Source of the DNA: Diphasiastrum complanatum
Taxonomy: Eukaryota; Streptophyta; Lycopodiopsida; Lycopodiales; Lycopodiaceae
Direction: 5' to 3'
Assembly: GCA_029204225.1 (NCBI GenBank)
Contig: CM055113.1
Coordinates: forward strand, 23,084,405 to 23,148,404
Length of the DNA: 64,000 bases
This document shows positions 44,915-58,979 of the stretch, piece by piece (within the stretch, counting starts at the first letter, position 1; each line of letters opens with the position of its first letter). Below the pieces are notes generated by a model that did no database searches, was not told where the DNA came from, and saw only the letters and a list, made by a program, of their open reading frames with translations. The position numbers and the translations under genes were made by a program.

Positions 44915-47560
44915 TTTTCATTTCTTAAATCATTTTGTAATGTGGAACTACTCTACCATTTTACTTGCATTATTGAGATAGTGTCGAAAGTTTCGAGACT
45001 ATATGCAAAAATACACATATTGTTGACACAATGTCGAATCAATTGTCGAGGGTTACCAAATAACAATTTTAGTAGATTTGATAGTGGAGTCTTATCCACT
45101 ACATATTTGACGTCCAATCTTTTAGCTCCACATAGGACCTTCCAGGTGGATAATGTTGCATTCCATTAGAGTTGTGCCATCAACAACTATAAACAGATCA
45201 ATAGATTAGTTCATTTCAATCAATCAATCAAGTTGTTCATCAGGAGTATTCTTCTTCTTCTCCTCTCTTTGTTCTACCATAGGCGTAGTGATCAATAATA
45301 AGCTATTGCGAGTATAGGCTTTGTAAGAGTGAAATTTATAGCAGAATTAGATGTGCTATTATTATAGTGAAATTAGGGAGACATGAGTGGATGTATTTGC
45401 ACCATTTAGCAATATAGATTGCATTCGAGAAGTTGACACATGACTTGTCTTGTTCTACTATTTTTGTTATTCATGCTATTATGATCTGAGTTCTGATAAT
45501 TGGCAATGAAGCGATCTTTCTTTGTCATTCATTTTTTGCACTTGTGAATGATTATAAAGTTGAGTTTATGATAGCATTGAAATAGTTTTGTTATTACATT
45601 GACTATTGTTTTTGCTATCGACATCGAACTATCAGTGTCGAAGAATCATTGAACTATCGTTGTCGAATAGTTATTCAATTGATATACAATTTATTTCCAA
45701 TAGTGCTTGATGATGCAAGTTACCTTTACTTGATAGATCAAATACTATACCTAAGCCTGATGTGGTGGTGGTGGATTGATGATGTGAATCTTTGGGTATT
45801 CTACAAATTAATATGCTCATCATATTAACCTGATTGTTTTACTAGAATCATATAAGTCTAAGTGATATTCCAAGTATTAGATCACTATAGTACATTAGCT
45901 CACATAATTATGAGATGTTTTTGCAATTATGTCTTGCAAGTACAAATTATACAACTTATCCTTCCATCATTGATTAATCTTGATGGATCCGACTACTGAT
46001 GATGTTGATCTGATGTCTAGTAAATATGTGGATATTCTGATGTACTACACATTATCAAAAAAAGTTTTTTTTTTTTTTTTTTTTGTATCTTGATGATGGT
46101 TACATGCTAGTTCGATGTGTATCACAATTTGGAATCATAATTGGCTGGTGACATGGTGGATGACATGGCATAAATTTCAAGTCTTAATGCACTCATATTA
46201 GATTTGACACTAGATGAGGTGCGGTAATGTATCAAATACATGGAAATATGATTAAGGTCAACATTATAGATGGATGGCAGTGGCCCTTCATTTTTTAGTA
46301 TATTCATTTAATTAAGATGGGGGGAATATTTACCCCCCCCCTCCCCCCCCCCCCAATTCCCCCCGTCGCCTATCCATAAATTTTCATATTGGCTCTCAAC
46401 TTCCAATAAATGACAACAACAATACGTAGGATGCAACCATTCAATACATGAGCAAATTTATTGATATTCTAAATAAGACCATACTCATAACCAGCTTAAC
46501 ATGGTACTTGCAAAAACATCACATGTGAAAAGTCGCTTAACCATAGTGGAATATAAATAGCCGCTTAACTATGAACTGAAGTAACCAACTACAATTCCAT
46601 AACACTAAAGCTGGGCCACCAGTTGTTAGTTTAAGCATTCCATTTCAAACTTAACATCACACAATATCAATTACCATTTTAAATCTTTTTATGGTCTAGG
46701 GTACATGGTATTGCACCAGCCTAGGCTTGTCTACGCTATTTCAATAAGTCTCAAAGATTATTATCTTTCCACTGATGACATGCAATTTCCTTGCAATGAT
46801 ATATTTGGACCTTAGTTAGGATTCATATCCTGTTGATTGCCCGTTATTATTTTTCCTTGAGTAGATGCTTTGCAAAAATCCTTACAAGAATAATGTTCCT
46901 TGGTTGTTCATCAACATGGTAAGCGGCCAACAAAACATCTTTGGCACTAGAACAGTATTATGCCCTCATTACATTAGTACACAATGGCATTGATCATTCA
47001 ATAGAGGATGGCACCTCAAAGCAATGGTTTTTTCATTGCAAAAGGCATGTAGGGCCTACGATTGCACATATCATGACCTCTTGCTCTCAAATGCATGGAT
47101 ATTCTTTCAAGAATTCAATGAGAGATCCCTTGGGCCAAGGTGCATTCTATAGTGGCGATACCGTCACCCCATGATAGATTCAAGAGACAACTAGACATGA
47201 ACAACTAAACTCAATTGATTATCCTAACTCGTAGTGGCTTGTCCATCATGTCTCCTTTGCTATGTTGCAAGGCAAAAAAAACTAACTCTTTTCTCCCGTG
47301 ATAGTTAAAAAACATCATAGTTTTAAAGGACTAAAATTATAAATGTTTAGGAGGCGATAGTTTGCTATTAAGTTAATGTATCAAAAATGACTTGTAAATG
47401 AACACAAGTTCAATTTTTGATTTGAAAGACATGCAATGAAAAACTTTTGACACACTCATGATGTCTTCTAGCCACATATTATAGGCCTTGCCAATTTTGA
47501 ATGGCCTTTTGAGTTTCGTCATCTTTCTTGATCGAACATGAACTCAACATTTTGTCCATT
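44915..47560. other. Probable LTR start, then no supported gene
   Basis: The first few hundred bases are probably the 3' LTR of the preceding copia ('tgtcga' motifs at 44985-45055 and 45610-45670). The remainder has no recognisable gene. A T run lies at 46065-46084 and a C-rich run at 46334-46354. The open frame at 46941-47174 has no recognisable motif. Confidence 0.5.
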
Positions 47561-47562
47561 TT

Positions 47563-47824
47563 TTAAGATTTATTGGTACGAGTAGGAGCTTTAAGGACAT
47601 TGTCAAGTCTTGATCTTTTATTTGTCCTCAAGTAAAGAGGAATGCTTCTTGCTCCTTCTATATCACAATCACCATCATTTTCTTGGAACATGAAATTCTT
47701 AAATCCATCATAACTAGAGATAGAAGAAAAGTATACTTTGTGACTAGTCACGTGACTACTAGCACCACTCTCAATCTACCATAGATCTAAGCCATCACTA
47801 GAAGGTACAAGACAAGAAGACATC

Positions 47825-47825
<1 letters not shown>
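47563..47825 (-). pseudogene. Ty1/copia protease fragment
   Basis: Minus-strand text DGLDLW, stop, IESGASSHVTSHKVYFSSIS gives the copia protease active site, with the catalytic Asp of DSGAS changed to Glu and a stop just before it, followed by degraded protease sequence to 47563. A (TG)n tract cuts it at 47827. Confidence 0.8.
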
Positions 47826-47826
<1 letters not shown>

Positions 47827-47916
<90 letters not shown>

Positions 47917-47953
47917 GCACGTCGCGCACGCGCGAGCGTGCGTGCGTGCGTGG
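47827..47953 (+). repeat. (TG)n tract plus CG-rich alternating stretch
   Basis: About 88 bases of TG (47827-47915) followed by an alternating purine-pyrimidine CG-rich stretch (cgcacgtcgcgcacgcgcgagcgtgcgtgcgtgcg) to 47951. Confidence 0.97.
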
Positions 47954-49581
<1,628 letters not shown>

Positions 49582-50695
49582 TTGTTGAAGATATGGCAAC
49601 AATGCCATTGCTTCTAGTGTGGGAGCTAGAGGTTCTGGCTATGCAAGTTTTGACAAATCTTCAATTGTTTGGGCATCACTATTTGTGACCATGCCATCAA
49701 GATCAAGCTACACTATGATGATATCAATGACAAGACAAATTTCATGATCAAGAGTCAGTGACTCATGGCCTTTGCCTAATGAGTGGTGATGTCTTGTGAT
49801 ATGATTGAGGTATAAAATTTTATATGCTTTTCATTCCCCATTATGTGGTCGTGTGGTGTGCATACCATCGTAAATCACTCTAACGATCAAAATTTGCTTC
49901 GATTTTTTTGAGTGAGGCATCTCACAATGTGTGAGACTAAAGGTGTTATTTCTTGAGTAAAGTCATTTTGTCCAAATTTGAAACCCTCTTTAAGAATCCA
50001 GGTATTAAGTCCAAGTAAATCAAATGTAAATGATGTATAGAAATAGGTAGGCTATGATGTGTTGCTTGCTAACAATGCAAAAGAAAAAGCTCCAAGCGTT
50101 GATCTTTTGTGAATAAAATTGGACTACATATCTTTCAAGCTTGGGATGAATTTATGACATAGTATGAGATTTTTTCCAAACAAGCATTATGTTGTTGGGT
50201 GAGAACTTAAATTCACCATAACAAATATTGAGAACAATAACAAAGATAAATTACAATTATATGTTTTTTATAGTAAAGTATTGGCCCAACAATTTAATGT
50301 GCAATACATTTTGCAAAGATCGGGTTTCTTTGGAAAATTATGAGTTGTAGCAAGTTTAGGTTATGGTTCTCAAAACCTAGACACAGTTGAGGACATGCTA
50401 GAACATTATGAATCTTGAATCCTGTAGAAATTTTCATCAACATTATGTCCTAAGAATTGGGGAATAAAGGCAAAGTACGGAGGGGAATAAAAGCGACATG
50501 ATAGGACATGCTATCACATCATGAATCTTGAAGTCAATAAAAATCTTCAAATCCATTACAAATTTGAAAAGTATGCTAGGACACATAAAAACTTAAAAGT
50601 ATGGAGATAAGTTGAAGAAACATGATATCTTATAAAATGGCAAAAAATGTGAATAAATAATCAATGTTTTAATACTCAAGGTTTCATGGATTAGC

Positions 50696-50768
50696 ACCCC
50701 ATTTAACTTAAAGGGTAACATTGATTATTTTTTTAATAATCAATGTTATTCTTTAAGTTAAATGGGGT
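50696..50768. repeat. Fold-back palindrome, 34-bp arms
   Basis: Arm 50696-50729 (ACCCCATTTAACTTAAAGGG...) and arm 50735-50768 are reverse complements with two mismatches and a 5-base loop. Possible remnant of a fold-back element, or a hairpin. Confidence 0.9.
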
Positions 50769-51360
50769 AAAGAAATTGCATTTTAAAAGAATTAAAAAAA
50801 AATGATTCTAATACTGAAATAGGAGTGACACCTCACCTTTTTGCAAATCATTACAATAGCTTACCGCTATGATGACAAAGCTTAAAAAGAAAAAACAAAT
50901 ACTACATTTCATTAATCAAAAAATAAAAGATGCATTTTAATGCTCAAACTCACGTGAGAATGACACCTCAGCTTTTAGAAAATCGTCACAATAGCTCAAC
51001 ACTGTCACAACAAAGATAACTAGAGCTTTGTGTGGTCTGTGAATACTAAAGGTCCTAGCCCTTAGGTATCGGCCTCTTGCATAGGTTATTGGAACATGGA
51101 AAGCTATCTGAGTGATGTTTTTTTCACTATAGTTTAATATCTAGAACAAGGTCCCAGAGTTATTCAAATATGGATAGTCTGGAAAGGTATATAAGCTTTA
51201 CATGACAAGATTACATGCTAGAGGGTCCCCAACTAAGAGGGTGGAATGTTTGAAATATCGAGACATAGATCCTCTTAAGATACTTTTTCTTTTGTTTTGA
51301 TGTTTTAACATAATTCAATCCAAGGTTTAATAATAAGATGTCCCTAGATATTATAGACTA

Positions 51361-51646
51361 GATAATGTGTGCTTGTTGGCCATTAGAGGAATATAGTGGC
51401 TCGTTCTCTCGTCGCGCCACATTACAGGAATATGGTGGCTCATTCTCTCGTTGCGACACATTGTAGGGATATTATGGCAAGTCATGATGTTGAGCTATGG
51501 TAACGTGTGTTTGTTGGCCATTACATGAATATAGTGGCTCGTACTCTCGTCGCGCCACGACACATTGTAGGGATTTTATGACAAGTCCTCTTGTTGAGCT
51601 GCGATAGCCATTATATTCCTATAATGGCCAACAAACACACATTATC
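51361..51646. mobile_element. MITE-like fold-back element
   Basis: Forty-base ends 51361-51400 and 51607-51646 are inverted repeats with three mismatches (GATAATGTGTG...TGGCCATTA...). Inside, a direct copy of the left end occurs at about 51499-51540, and 'gtggctcgt(t/a)ctctcgtcgcgccac' is repeated. No coding capacity and no clear target-site duplication. It resembles a small non-autonomous DNA element or an inversion-duplication product. Confidence 0.6.
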
Positions 51647-52390
51647 AAGCATAATGTGTTGCAAAAAAACACCTATGGTCCATGGATTCATGTCACATGG
51701 CACGAAATAAGTATAGGGTCTAGTATGTGGGTTTAGGGCACAAGAATATCCTATAAGTTTGATATGTGCGGCTCTCAAACATATATGGTCCATAATGTCA
51801 CACATGACACAAACCTAGCAATGGACTTTGAATATGGGGGGCCCACAAAACAATGACTACATGCCACTTGGCAAAACCTTAGCCTAGCTTTTGAATGTGC
51901 GGGCCACAAACACACTCAAGTAATAGGTGGGGCCGATGAGAGGGCTATTTATTTTCAAAATTTCGTTAAAAATTCCATCCATGAAGGCTACATTTTTTCG
52001 AGATTCCATACATGAGGGCCTCCATATTTTAGATTTAAGTTCATGTGGGCTCTGTATTTTCAGGATCCATCTGTGAGGCCTACGTAGAGGGTTGAAAATG
52101 ACAACAAATCATATATGTAGAAAAAAATTAGGTTCTATTATTATGCCCCAGGTAATGGTGGTCCTTAACTCAATTTGGACTGGTGATTTAATTACGATTT
52201 GAGCTTACACACGATATGAGAATAATCAACACATGTTGATAGCCCACTCGTAATGCCAAGTGCTCTAGTTTGAGACACCTTCAAAGGCATAATATGCATG
52301 TGCTCTTCTCTCCCCTCATGAATATGCCATTCTCTCTAGAATTTCTCATTTTCTCTCTAAAATGCACATTCTCTCTTGGCATTACGTAGT

Positions 52391-52485
52391 GGAAGGCCCG
52401 GGCCTCGGGCCTTCCATCAGGTCGGGGGCCTGCCCTCGGGCAAGGGCCCTTTGTGCAAGGAAGGCCCTCGGACTGAGGGCCTTCC
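52391..52485. repeat. GC-rich hairpin cluster
   Basis: Perfect stems GGAAGGCCC/GGGCCTTCC (52391-52415, 7-base loop) and GGAAGGCCCTC/GAGGGCCTTCC (52459-52485, 5-base loop), with a third GC-rich fold (TGCCC/GGGCA) between. A sharp GC island in AT-rich surroundings. Confidence 0.88.
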
Positions 52486-52961
52486 AACCTCGATAAATCG
52501 CTAGCCAGTATTTTTGTTTGGAGATTTTTTTATCTTCACAGTCAGGAGATCCATGTTTTGAAATCGGGGATCATTTGGCCTGGGAGATTCCTCCCCCATT
52601 AATTGTTACTTTTCAGTTAAAACGCATGAGAACACAGTAAACGTAGGACAAGCATGGGCATGAGTAATACAAGAAGTGAAACGTGAAGTAAATATAATGG
52701 CCAGGGATTTACTTGGGGTCTCGCCCGATTCTTGTGCCGTCCCTCGGCTCCTGCCTACTGCGGGCCCTCAAATCGAGGGAGACCCCCATTGTGAAGCCTC
52801 CCCTCATATTGTATCACCCGTGATAAACCAGTTTGGTTCATACAGGCCCCCCAACATGCAATTCATATACCATGTTTTATCGATACCTGGCTCGTATAAA
52901 AAAATTAGCAAAATTGTAATAACCAAAATCTTAATTCTACTCTCCCGACAACCCCATCTCT

Positions 52962-52986
52962 CCCTCCCCCCCCCCCCCCCCCCCCC
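52962..52986 (+). repeat. Poly-C tract
   Basis: A run of about 20 C bases between 'ctccctcc' and 'tcctctttt'. Another C-rich run is at 53102-53110. Confidence 0.95.
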
Positions 52987-53029
52987 TCCTCTTTTTTCTT
53001 TTTAAAAGTTTATTTGGAGTAGCGAATGG

Positions 53030-54427
53030 ATGCCATGCCAACTGGCATGGCACTCGAGGCCACCAATCATCGCCATGAAAGAGACATAATCCTTTACAGC
53101 GCCCCCCCCACCTCCAATAGGCCTAACACACTATATTTTTTGAGTCCCACCGGTTGGATTCCGCCACGTGGCATACTGACACTTGGACTTTTTTAAATGG
53201 TTGAGCTTCACGGAATCTGAACGGTATTCGTGGAATCCAACGGTAGGGGACTTGAGATCTCCGTGTGTCATCAAAATACGACCTCTCTCTCTCGCTCTCG
53301 ATCTCGATTTCAATCTCGAGCTGCTGCTGCTTCATTTTATCTACTCCTGTTCATCGATCGCGTGATAATATTTGTTAATGGATGATCCTATTTCTGCCAG
53401 AGTCCTCGCTTTGATACTCCACAATCTGTGAATTCGGATGCAGTCTGTGAGTGAATATCTGATTTGCCTTTCTTTTAAGCTCGATACAGTAGATTTTCTT
53501 CCAATTTCAGAAGCTAAGCAGACTGATATTTGATTGTATAATCGCTTCTATTGTAGACTTGTAGATGTGCTTCGTGTTGATGCTAGACTCTAGTTTGAAG
53601 CAAGTTCTTGGAGAGTACCAGCAAATTGGCTTTGTAGTTTTGGTTGAGATTATTATGAGAACCAGCTTGTACGAGAATTTGAGAAATATTTATATTTCAT
53701 GATTATACAAGATATGTGTGGTTTCAGTGTTGCAGGGAAGGTTTACCGGTTGAAGATCCATTCTCATATTAACGGATCTTCAACTACTTGCAATGCAAAA
53801 GATGAATTAAGGCATTATATTGAGTAATTGATGTTAGCTAGGAGTAGAGCCTTCTTGCACGTTTGCTTAGATTGACAAAATGTTGCGGGGCTTGCAAAAG
53901 ACATTTAAGATTTCGAAGCTTACTCATTCACCATCAGTAGCTTATATTTATTAAGTTTCTTTTATACGTCCTGATTTGTGCTTGGAATTGGAGTTGAACT
54001 CCAGATTTCAAGAAGCAAAACAAAGTTCTGTACCAACTCACCACTTAGTATTGAGAATCATCCGCCAAAATGCTTGCAGGTTGCCATCTCTTTATTTACA
54101 ATCCGTCTTCTTTCTTTTTGTAGCTACCCTAATAAGAAAGGTTCTTCTAGATATAGCACATGTAGTTGCAATCTCCTTCTGTAAAGCTAGATAAATAGCT
54201 GTAACGACGAAGTTCTCGAATCATAGCTTATTTCTTACTTGACAACGTTTGTATCAACAGAAGTAGGCCGCGAATGGTCTTTTTTATTTATAATCTTAAT
54301 CTGGATGAGAGCACTCAAGCTTTCTTGCTCTTACGAAAGAGTCATTGAACATCAGACCGTTTGGCTCTTGTATGTGCCTAAACTAAGATCTACATGCATG
54401 GCAGAAGAACATAACTTTCACTTTCAG
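53030..54427 (+). promoter_or_regulatory. Upstream and 5' untranslated region of the PIF gene, with a G-box
   Basis: A CACGTG lies at 53165-53170 in a 'gccacgtggc' context. A CT-rich leader-like stretch (53281-53335, ctctctctctcgctctcg) follows. No coding exon could be confirmed to 54427, although long 5' UTR introns are common in this family. The transcription start is not fixed. Confidence 0.45.
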
Positions 54428-54600
54428 ATGTACAAGTTCTTACGGAATCCTCACACTTCAAAGCTTGATGCTCACAAGGCATTAGAACAAGATGATATGC
54501 ACAACCATCTGCATTTTCGGCAACGTTGTAGCTACCTGATCCATTGTATATCCTCTATTGATTAGCCCTTGACACATTATCAGAGAATTTTCCTTTGAGC
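54428..54600 (+). other. Possible degraded N-terminal exon of the PIF gene
   Basis: After an acceptor-like 'cactttcag', ATG 54428 reads MYKFLRNPHTSKLDAHKALEQDDM, then the reading degenerates. In a shifted frame (about 54517-54537) FGNVVAT faintly resembles the ELLWxNGxVV phytochrome-B-binding (APB) motif expected after such an acidic EQDD stretch. The frame differs from the main exon. Speculative. Confidence 0.3.
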
Positions 54601-54654
54601 GAAGGGTTTTAAGATGGTTTATTTTGTCACTTTCGAACCCACATGAATAATTAG

Positions 54655-57275
54655 AAGGCCTTCTTGCGGAAGCATTGTTTGATAAACTACGATCCCAAAG
54701 TTTGTAGATGCGAGGACAAAATGACGTCCTGGCCACAGTACTTCCTAGACGAGTCGCTTGAAGGAGGATATTGCTCTGAATTTTTTGGGGAAATCCCAGA
54801 ATCAAGCATGCAGAATTCCAGAGACTCGCTTGTGCAGTTTTCAGGAGGGTCGTCTCCACATGCTTCAGAGATTGGAATCACCAAGGTTGCTAGTACAAGT
54901 GCTGCAATGGCTCTTGGAGCAAGTCGAGCGGCGGGTTTGATTCCTCAGCTTGGTGTGGTTGAGGCTTTCAACGGAGTGCGGACCAGCATGCGACCTTACT
55001 CAAAATTGCTTACGAGTTTGGCTCCATTTACTCCCAAGAATACCGAAATGAAACAAAAATCGGAATACCCTCCCACTAATACTTTCTTGCAAAACGTCAA
55101 CGAATTGGATATGCCTACCTGCATGATGCTATCCGAACCACAACCTTTTGGTGCGATTTTTAACTTGCCACAATTGCCAGAGACAGTTCCTCCTCCACAA
55201 GTTCCACTTCTCCCGTTCATTGCTAAAGTTGACCCCGCTTGCAGTGTTAGTTTGATCAGCTCAAACCCTGCCAATTACTTCAAATTACAGTCTGATGACG
55301 GGGGTACTGAAAGGGATAGCCTTATAGAATTATGTGTGCCTGATGTACTTGCCGCTGTGAAGAATGAAGCGAAGCCTGAAATTGTAGGTTTACAGTGTAC
55401 GAATTCTCGTACTTCTCAAAATCAATGCATCTCGCAGTCGAGTAAGCCTTCGCCAGAAATTTCTTCTTTTGAGGAGCAATTTCAGAGTACATCTGTAGCA
55501 GATGACTGCAGTTTTGAAGCAAAATCTCCGTACATTGATCCGAATCACATCGCGGACGCCAAAGAAAGTGAACAGGCTGGGCTGAAGAAAAGCGTACAGG
55601 ATCGTTCAGATACTTTACACACACCTGAGCTGACTGAGACTTCCTCGGAGAGAGCACATAACAATGGTGTTCGAGGAGAGACGACTAAGAAGCCAACAAC
55701 ACCTACTGGAAAGAGGAAATTAGCCAGCGATCGCGAGATTGAAGAATCTGCAGATTGTCAATCTGAAGTGAGTTGGTTTATCTGCAATCTGAAGTGAGTT
55801 CGTTTTTATGTTGAGTAGTGCAGTTTTGGAAGAGATTTCGTAGAGTTTGCTCAGGAATATAGATTTTATTTATGAGGAAAATTTTCTGAAAGACAGACAT
55901 TCGATTAGATGGCTAACCCTTAAAATCGCAGGATGAATTTATTGAGGTTAAAAAGGTTGCGTTGGAATGCGGCCGTGGGAGAATATTAAAAAGAAGGAGA
56001 ACAGCAGAAGTGCATAATTTATCAGAACGGGTTGATGTCATTTGCTTAAAGTTTGAGATTCAAATTTCTCCATATTGCGTAGCATTCACATTGTTGATTA
56101 CCCAGTCTTGTGTAGGACTTTCTCGAAACATAAGTTTCAGGCTGCTGAAGTCAATCAGTCAGTGAGCCAGGTTACGCTTAGAAAGGTCAATATTGCTCTA
56201 ACCTTTGCTGTTTTTTGACGATACAGAGAAGAAGGGATCGAATCAATGAAAGGATGAGGGCTTTGCAGGATCTCATACCTAATTCCATTAAAGTTCGTAT
56301 TTTCCTAACTTATTTCCTTTCGGATTTAACTGATTTTTCGCACATTTTGACTGTTTTAAAGGTGACTGCATTACGTGAAATACTAGGTATTATCAGGATC
56401 TAAATTTAGTCTGTATGGAACAGACAGATAAAGCTTCCATGCTCGATGAGGCTATCGATTACTTGAAAGAGCTTCAGCTTCAGCTTCAGGTTTAATCTGT
56501 TGTTTTTTGGTCCACCAAGACTCTCTAGCTTATCATTTACGTTTTACTCAACTTGAACTACCTTAATCGGCATTTGGCGATGCAACAGCTGGCTATTGTG
56601 TATTTTTTGTGAATCTTGGTCACTTTCTCTTTCAGCATCTTGGTTAGTTGGATCTGGCTATGCAGATGATGTCAATCAGAACTGGAATGAGCATACCTCC
56701 AATGCTAATTCCAGCCAGAATGCAGCACCTTCAGCTATTGCAAATGCCGCGTCTGCCACATATGTCAATGGGGATGGGCATGGGAATGGGGTTGGGGTTG
56801 GGCAAGGTAGACATGGCTGCTGCTACCTCCGCCCAACCATTTATTTCCTATCCAGCCTCTCAGTGTGAATCAGCCTCAACAATATCGGATGACTACAATC
56901 GATTGCCCTACTCAAATCTGATGGATTCCTACAGCCCCCTCATTAATCGCCAGGTTGATTCCTTTCGAAATAAGTAAAATTTGCGATTGAAATCTGTCTT
57001 TTTGCAGCAAATTGTTTTTCTTCTGCAACTTAGGCTCTTGGAATAAAGAAATATACAATGCATAGTTATTTAGTTGTTGAAAGATTTTGTTTTCTTTGCA
57101 GCCTGTGAACATGGAAACATACAATCCATACATACAGTACCCGCAACAGCACATCCGGAGTCAATTTCCGCAGCAACTCTTACATCCCTCTCGACAACAA
57201 CAATTAATACAACCAACGACACAGCAAAACCAGCAACCTCTATTCCACCATGAGGGGCATACTAACCAGGAGTGA
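54655..57275 (+). CDS. PIF: PIF-type bHLH transcription factor
   Basis: Nuclear bHLH regulator of light responses that binds G-boxes. Exons with good splice sites, all phase 0: 54655 (or an acceptor near 54705) to 55767, with EDKMTSWPQYFLDESLEG, SEFFGEIPESS and later TGKRKLASD; 55932-56030 (RTAEVHNLSER); 56227-56292 (RRRDRINERMRALQDLIPN); 56424-56489 (TDKASMLDEAIDYLKELQLQLQ); 56666-56953 (MMSIRTGMSIPPMLIP, then MSMGMGMGMGLGLG); 57102-57275 (PVNMETYNPY, Gln-rich end, TGA). The bHLH has His, Glu and Arg of the G-box-reading signature; helix 2 is complete. PNSIK replaces the usual PNCNK. About 598 codons follow from 54655. The APB motif and true start are not found in frame, so the N-terminus may be damaged or in an unrecognised exon. 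Confidence 0.88.
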
Positions 57276-57360
57276 ATATCCCATGGTATCCCATCTGCTG
57301 TCCTGTAGCCCCTCTGTATTTGATCATGAATCCTAAAAATAAATACTTTCTTCATTAAAG
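57276..57360 (+). terminator. 3' UTR with polyadenylation signal
   Basis: AATAAA at 57338-57343, 63 bases after the PIF stop codon, followed by T/A-rich sequence. This is a plausible 3' end for the transcript. Confidence 0.6.
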
Positions 57361-58979
57361 TGATGTTAGCTCCCTATAAGCCTGTTGCTCTTCCTATTTG
57401 AATTTCCAAAGTGAGATTTTATACTCGATCCAGATTGTTGTGCAAATTTTCATTCTTACTCTCTTTTTGTTTCTGGCATGTCCAGTTTTCTTGTGCAAAG
57501 GCTTCAGTAGCGGGTTGAAATGCTTGATTCTTGTGATTTGTAATAGTCAAACAAGCTATAAAACTAGGTAATACAACATTAAGTTGCATGAGAGACTTAT
57601 ACCAAACATGAAATATGCCCCTTGTTTGGATGACTCCATGAGTCCTTGTGAGTGTAAAATTGTGTGCACTTCCTAGAATGTTGTGCATTGGTGTCCTCCC
57701 TTATGGAGAGAATGGTTTGATGCTTGTGGAGTGAATTGCTGTCCTCCCTTGTGGAGTGAATGGTTTGATGCTTGACATTTGAAGCTATAGTGCTTGTGCA
57801 TGTCTCCGAGTTGAGTTGCATGGGATGCCTATAATAAATTTGAAGATAAATACTTTCTTGTTGAATTGAATACTATTGAGCATTGTCTGTGGTGGAGCTA
57901 CTAGGTTTGTTTCGTAGATGATCGTGAATTTGGGTTTCTTAGTAGAGTTCTATGACTTCAGTATAGGGAAGTGAATATTTTAATTCTCACAAGTTATGGT
58001 CCTACACATGTACACCAAAGATTGATGGTCTATTTGAGGCATTGAGTTTGCCAACATCGAGATCAGAAGGTCGATGGTAACTTTCAAGTTGCATTGACTA
58101 GAATTGAGGTTGATGCCAAAAAGGCATCAATTGAAGCGAATACGTGCAACTATGTGGAGTTGCAAGAAAGTTGAATGAAATAGCTCATGGAGAAGCTTCA
58201 ACTAGCAACAATGAGTTGTTGGAGAGTGTGAAGGAGTTTTGGAGATGACAACTTAGTTAGAGGCTATATTGACAACGGGCAATACAATTGGTCTTAGTGT
58301 TTGCACATGATGGAGCTACAAGAATTAGCAAAATCTTGTTTAGGATCGTGAACAATGAATGCTTTACTTGATTTTCATCTTTGGAATTTTAAAGTCCTAT
58401 ACACAATACTACACACGCGCACGTGCACTCGAATTGTTCAATTTGTTGAAATCTCTTAAATTATTATTAAGATTGTTTTTTTTTTGTGGAAATCGATAGA
58501 TGTAATTCGCAATGGACTCTATGGAACACGTCATATTGTATTTGGATGGTGATTTTGGTTTTAAGGGGTAGTCCGTATAATGATTGGGTAGTCTACAAGG
58601 CAGGTACATCAAATTAATATCTTGGAATTAGCACTCACAACCAAATCAACACAAGGTGGACATGTATATTTACGGGTAGAAAACACGATAGTGAGTATGC
58701 TAAGAAGTAGAGCTTTAGAGAAAGAGTGTGTGTAATAAAAATTTTGCTTTCAAATTTCCGTATTGTATTTTCCTTGTTAGCATTAATATAATGAGAATGT
58801 TTTTACATCATAGCTCCTAATATTCATCTTGTTGAATGGTTTGTTGTTGTAAGATTTGGATAGTGCTTAAAGGTTAGGTCACATTTTGTTGCATGATCTT
58901 CGACATTGTATCAAAGCATAGGTTGTTTAGTGACTGAATTGATCATCGTTACTTGAATCCTATTTAAAGCTAGACTAAC
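57361..58979. other. No supported gene
   Basis: Contains an imperfect ~46-bp tandem duplication at 57684-57776 (tgtcctccctt(a/g)tggag...tggtttgatgcttg). No recognisable coding region. Confidence 0.55.

Noticed and set aside
52281-52487. Minus-strand Pro/Gly-rich frame over the GC-rich hairpins
   Set aside because: Composition artefact of the palindromic GC island.
54482-54859. 125-codon minus-strand frame across the PIF first exon
   Set aside because: Antisense shadow of a well-supported plus-strand coding exon.
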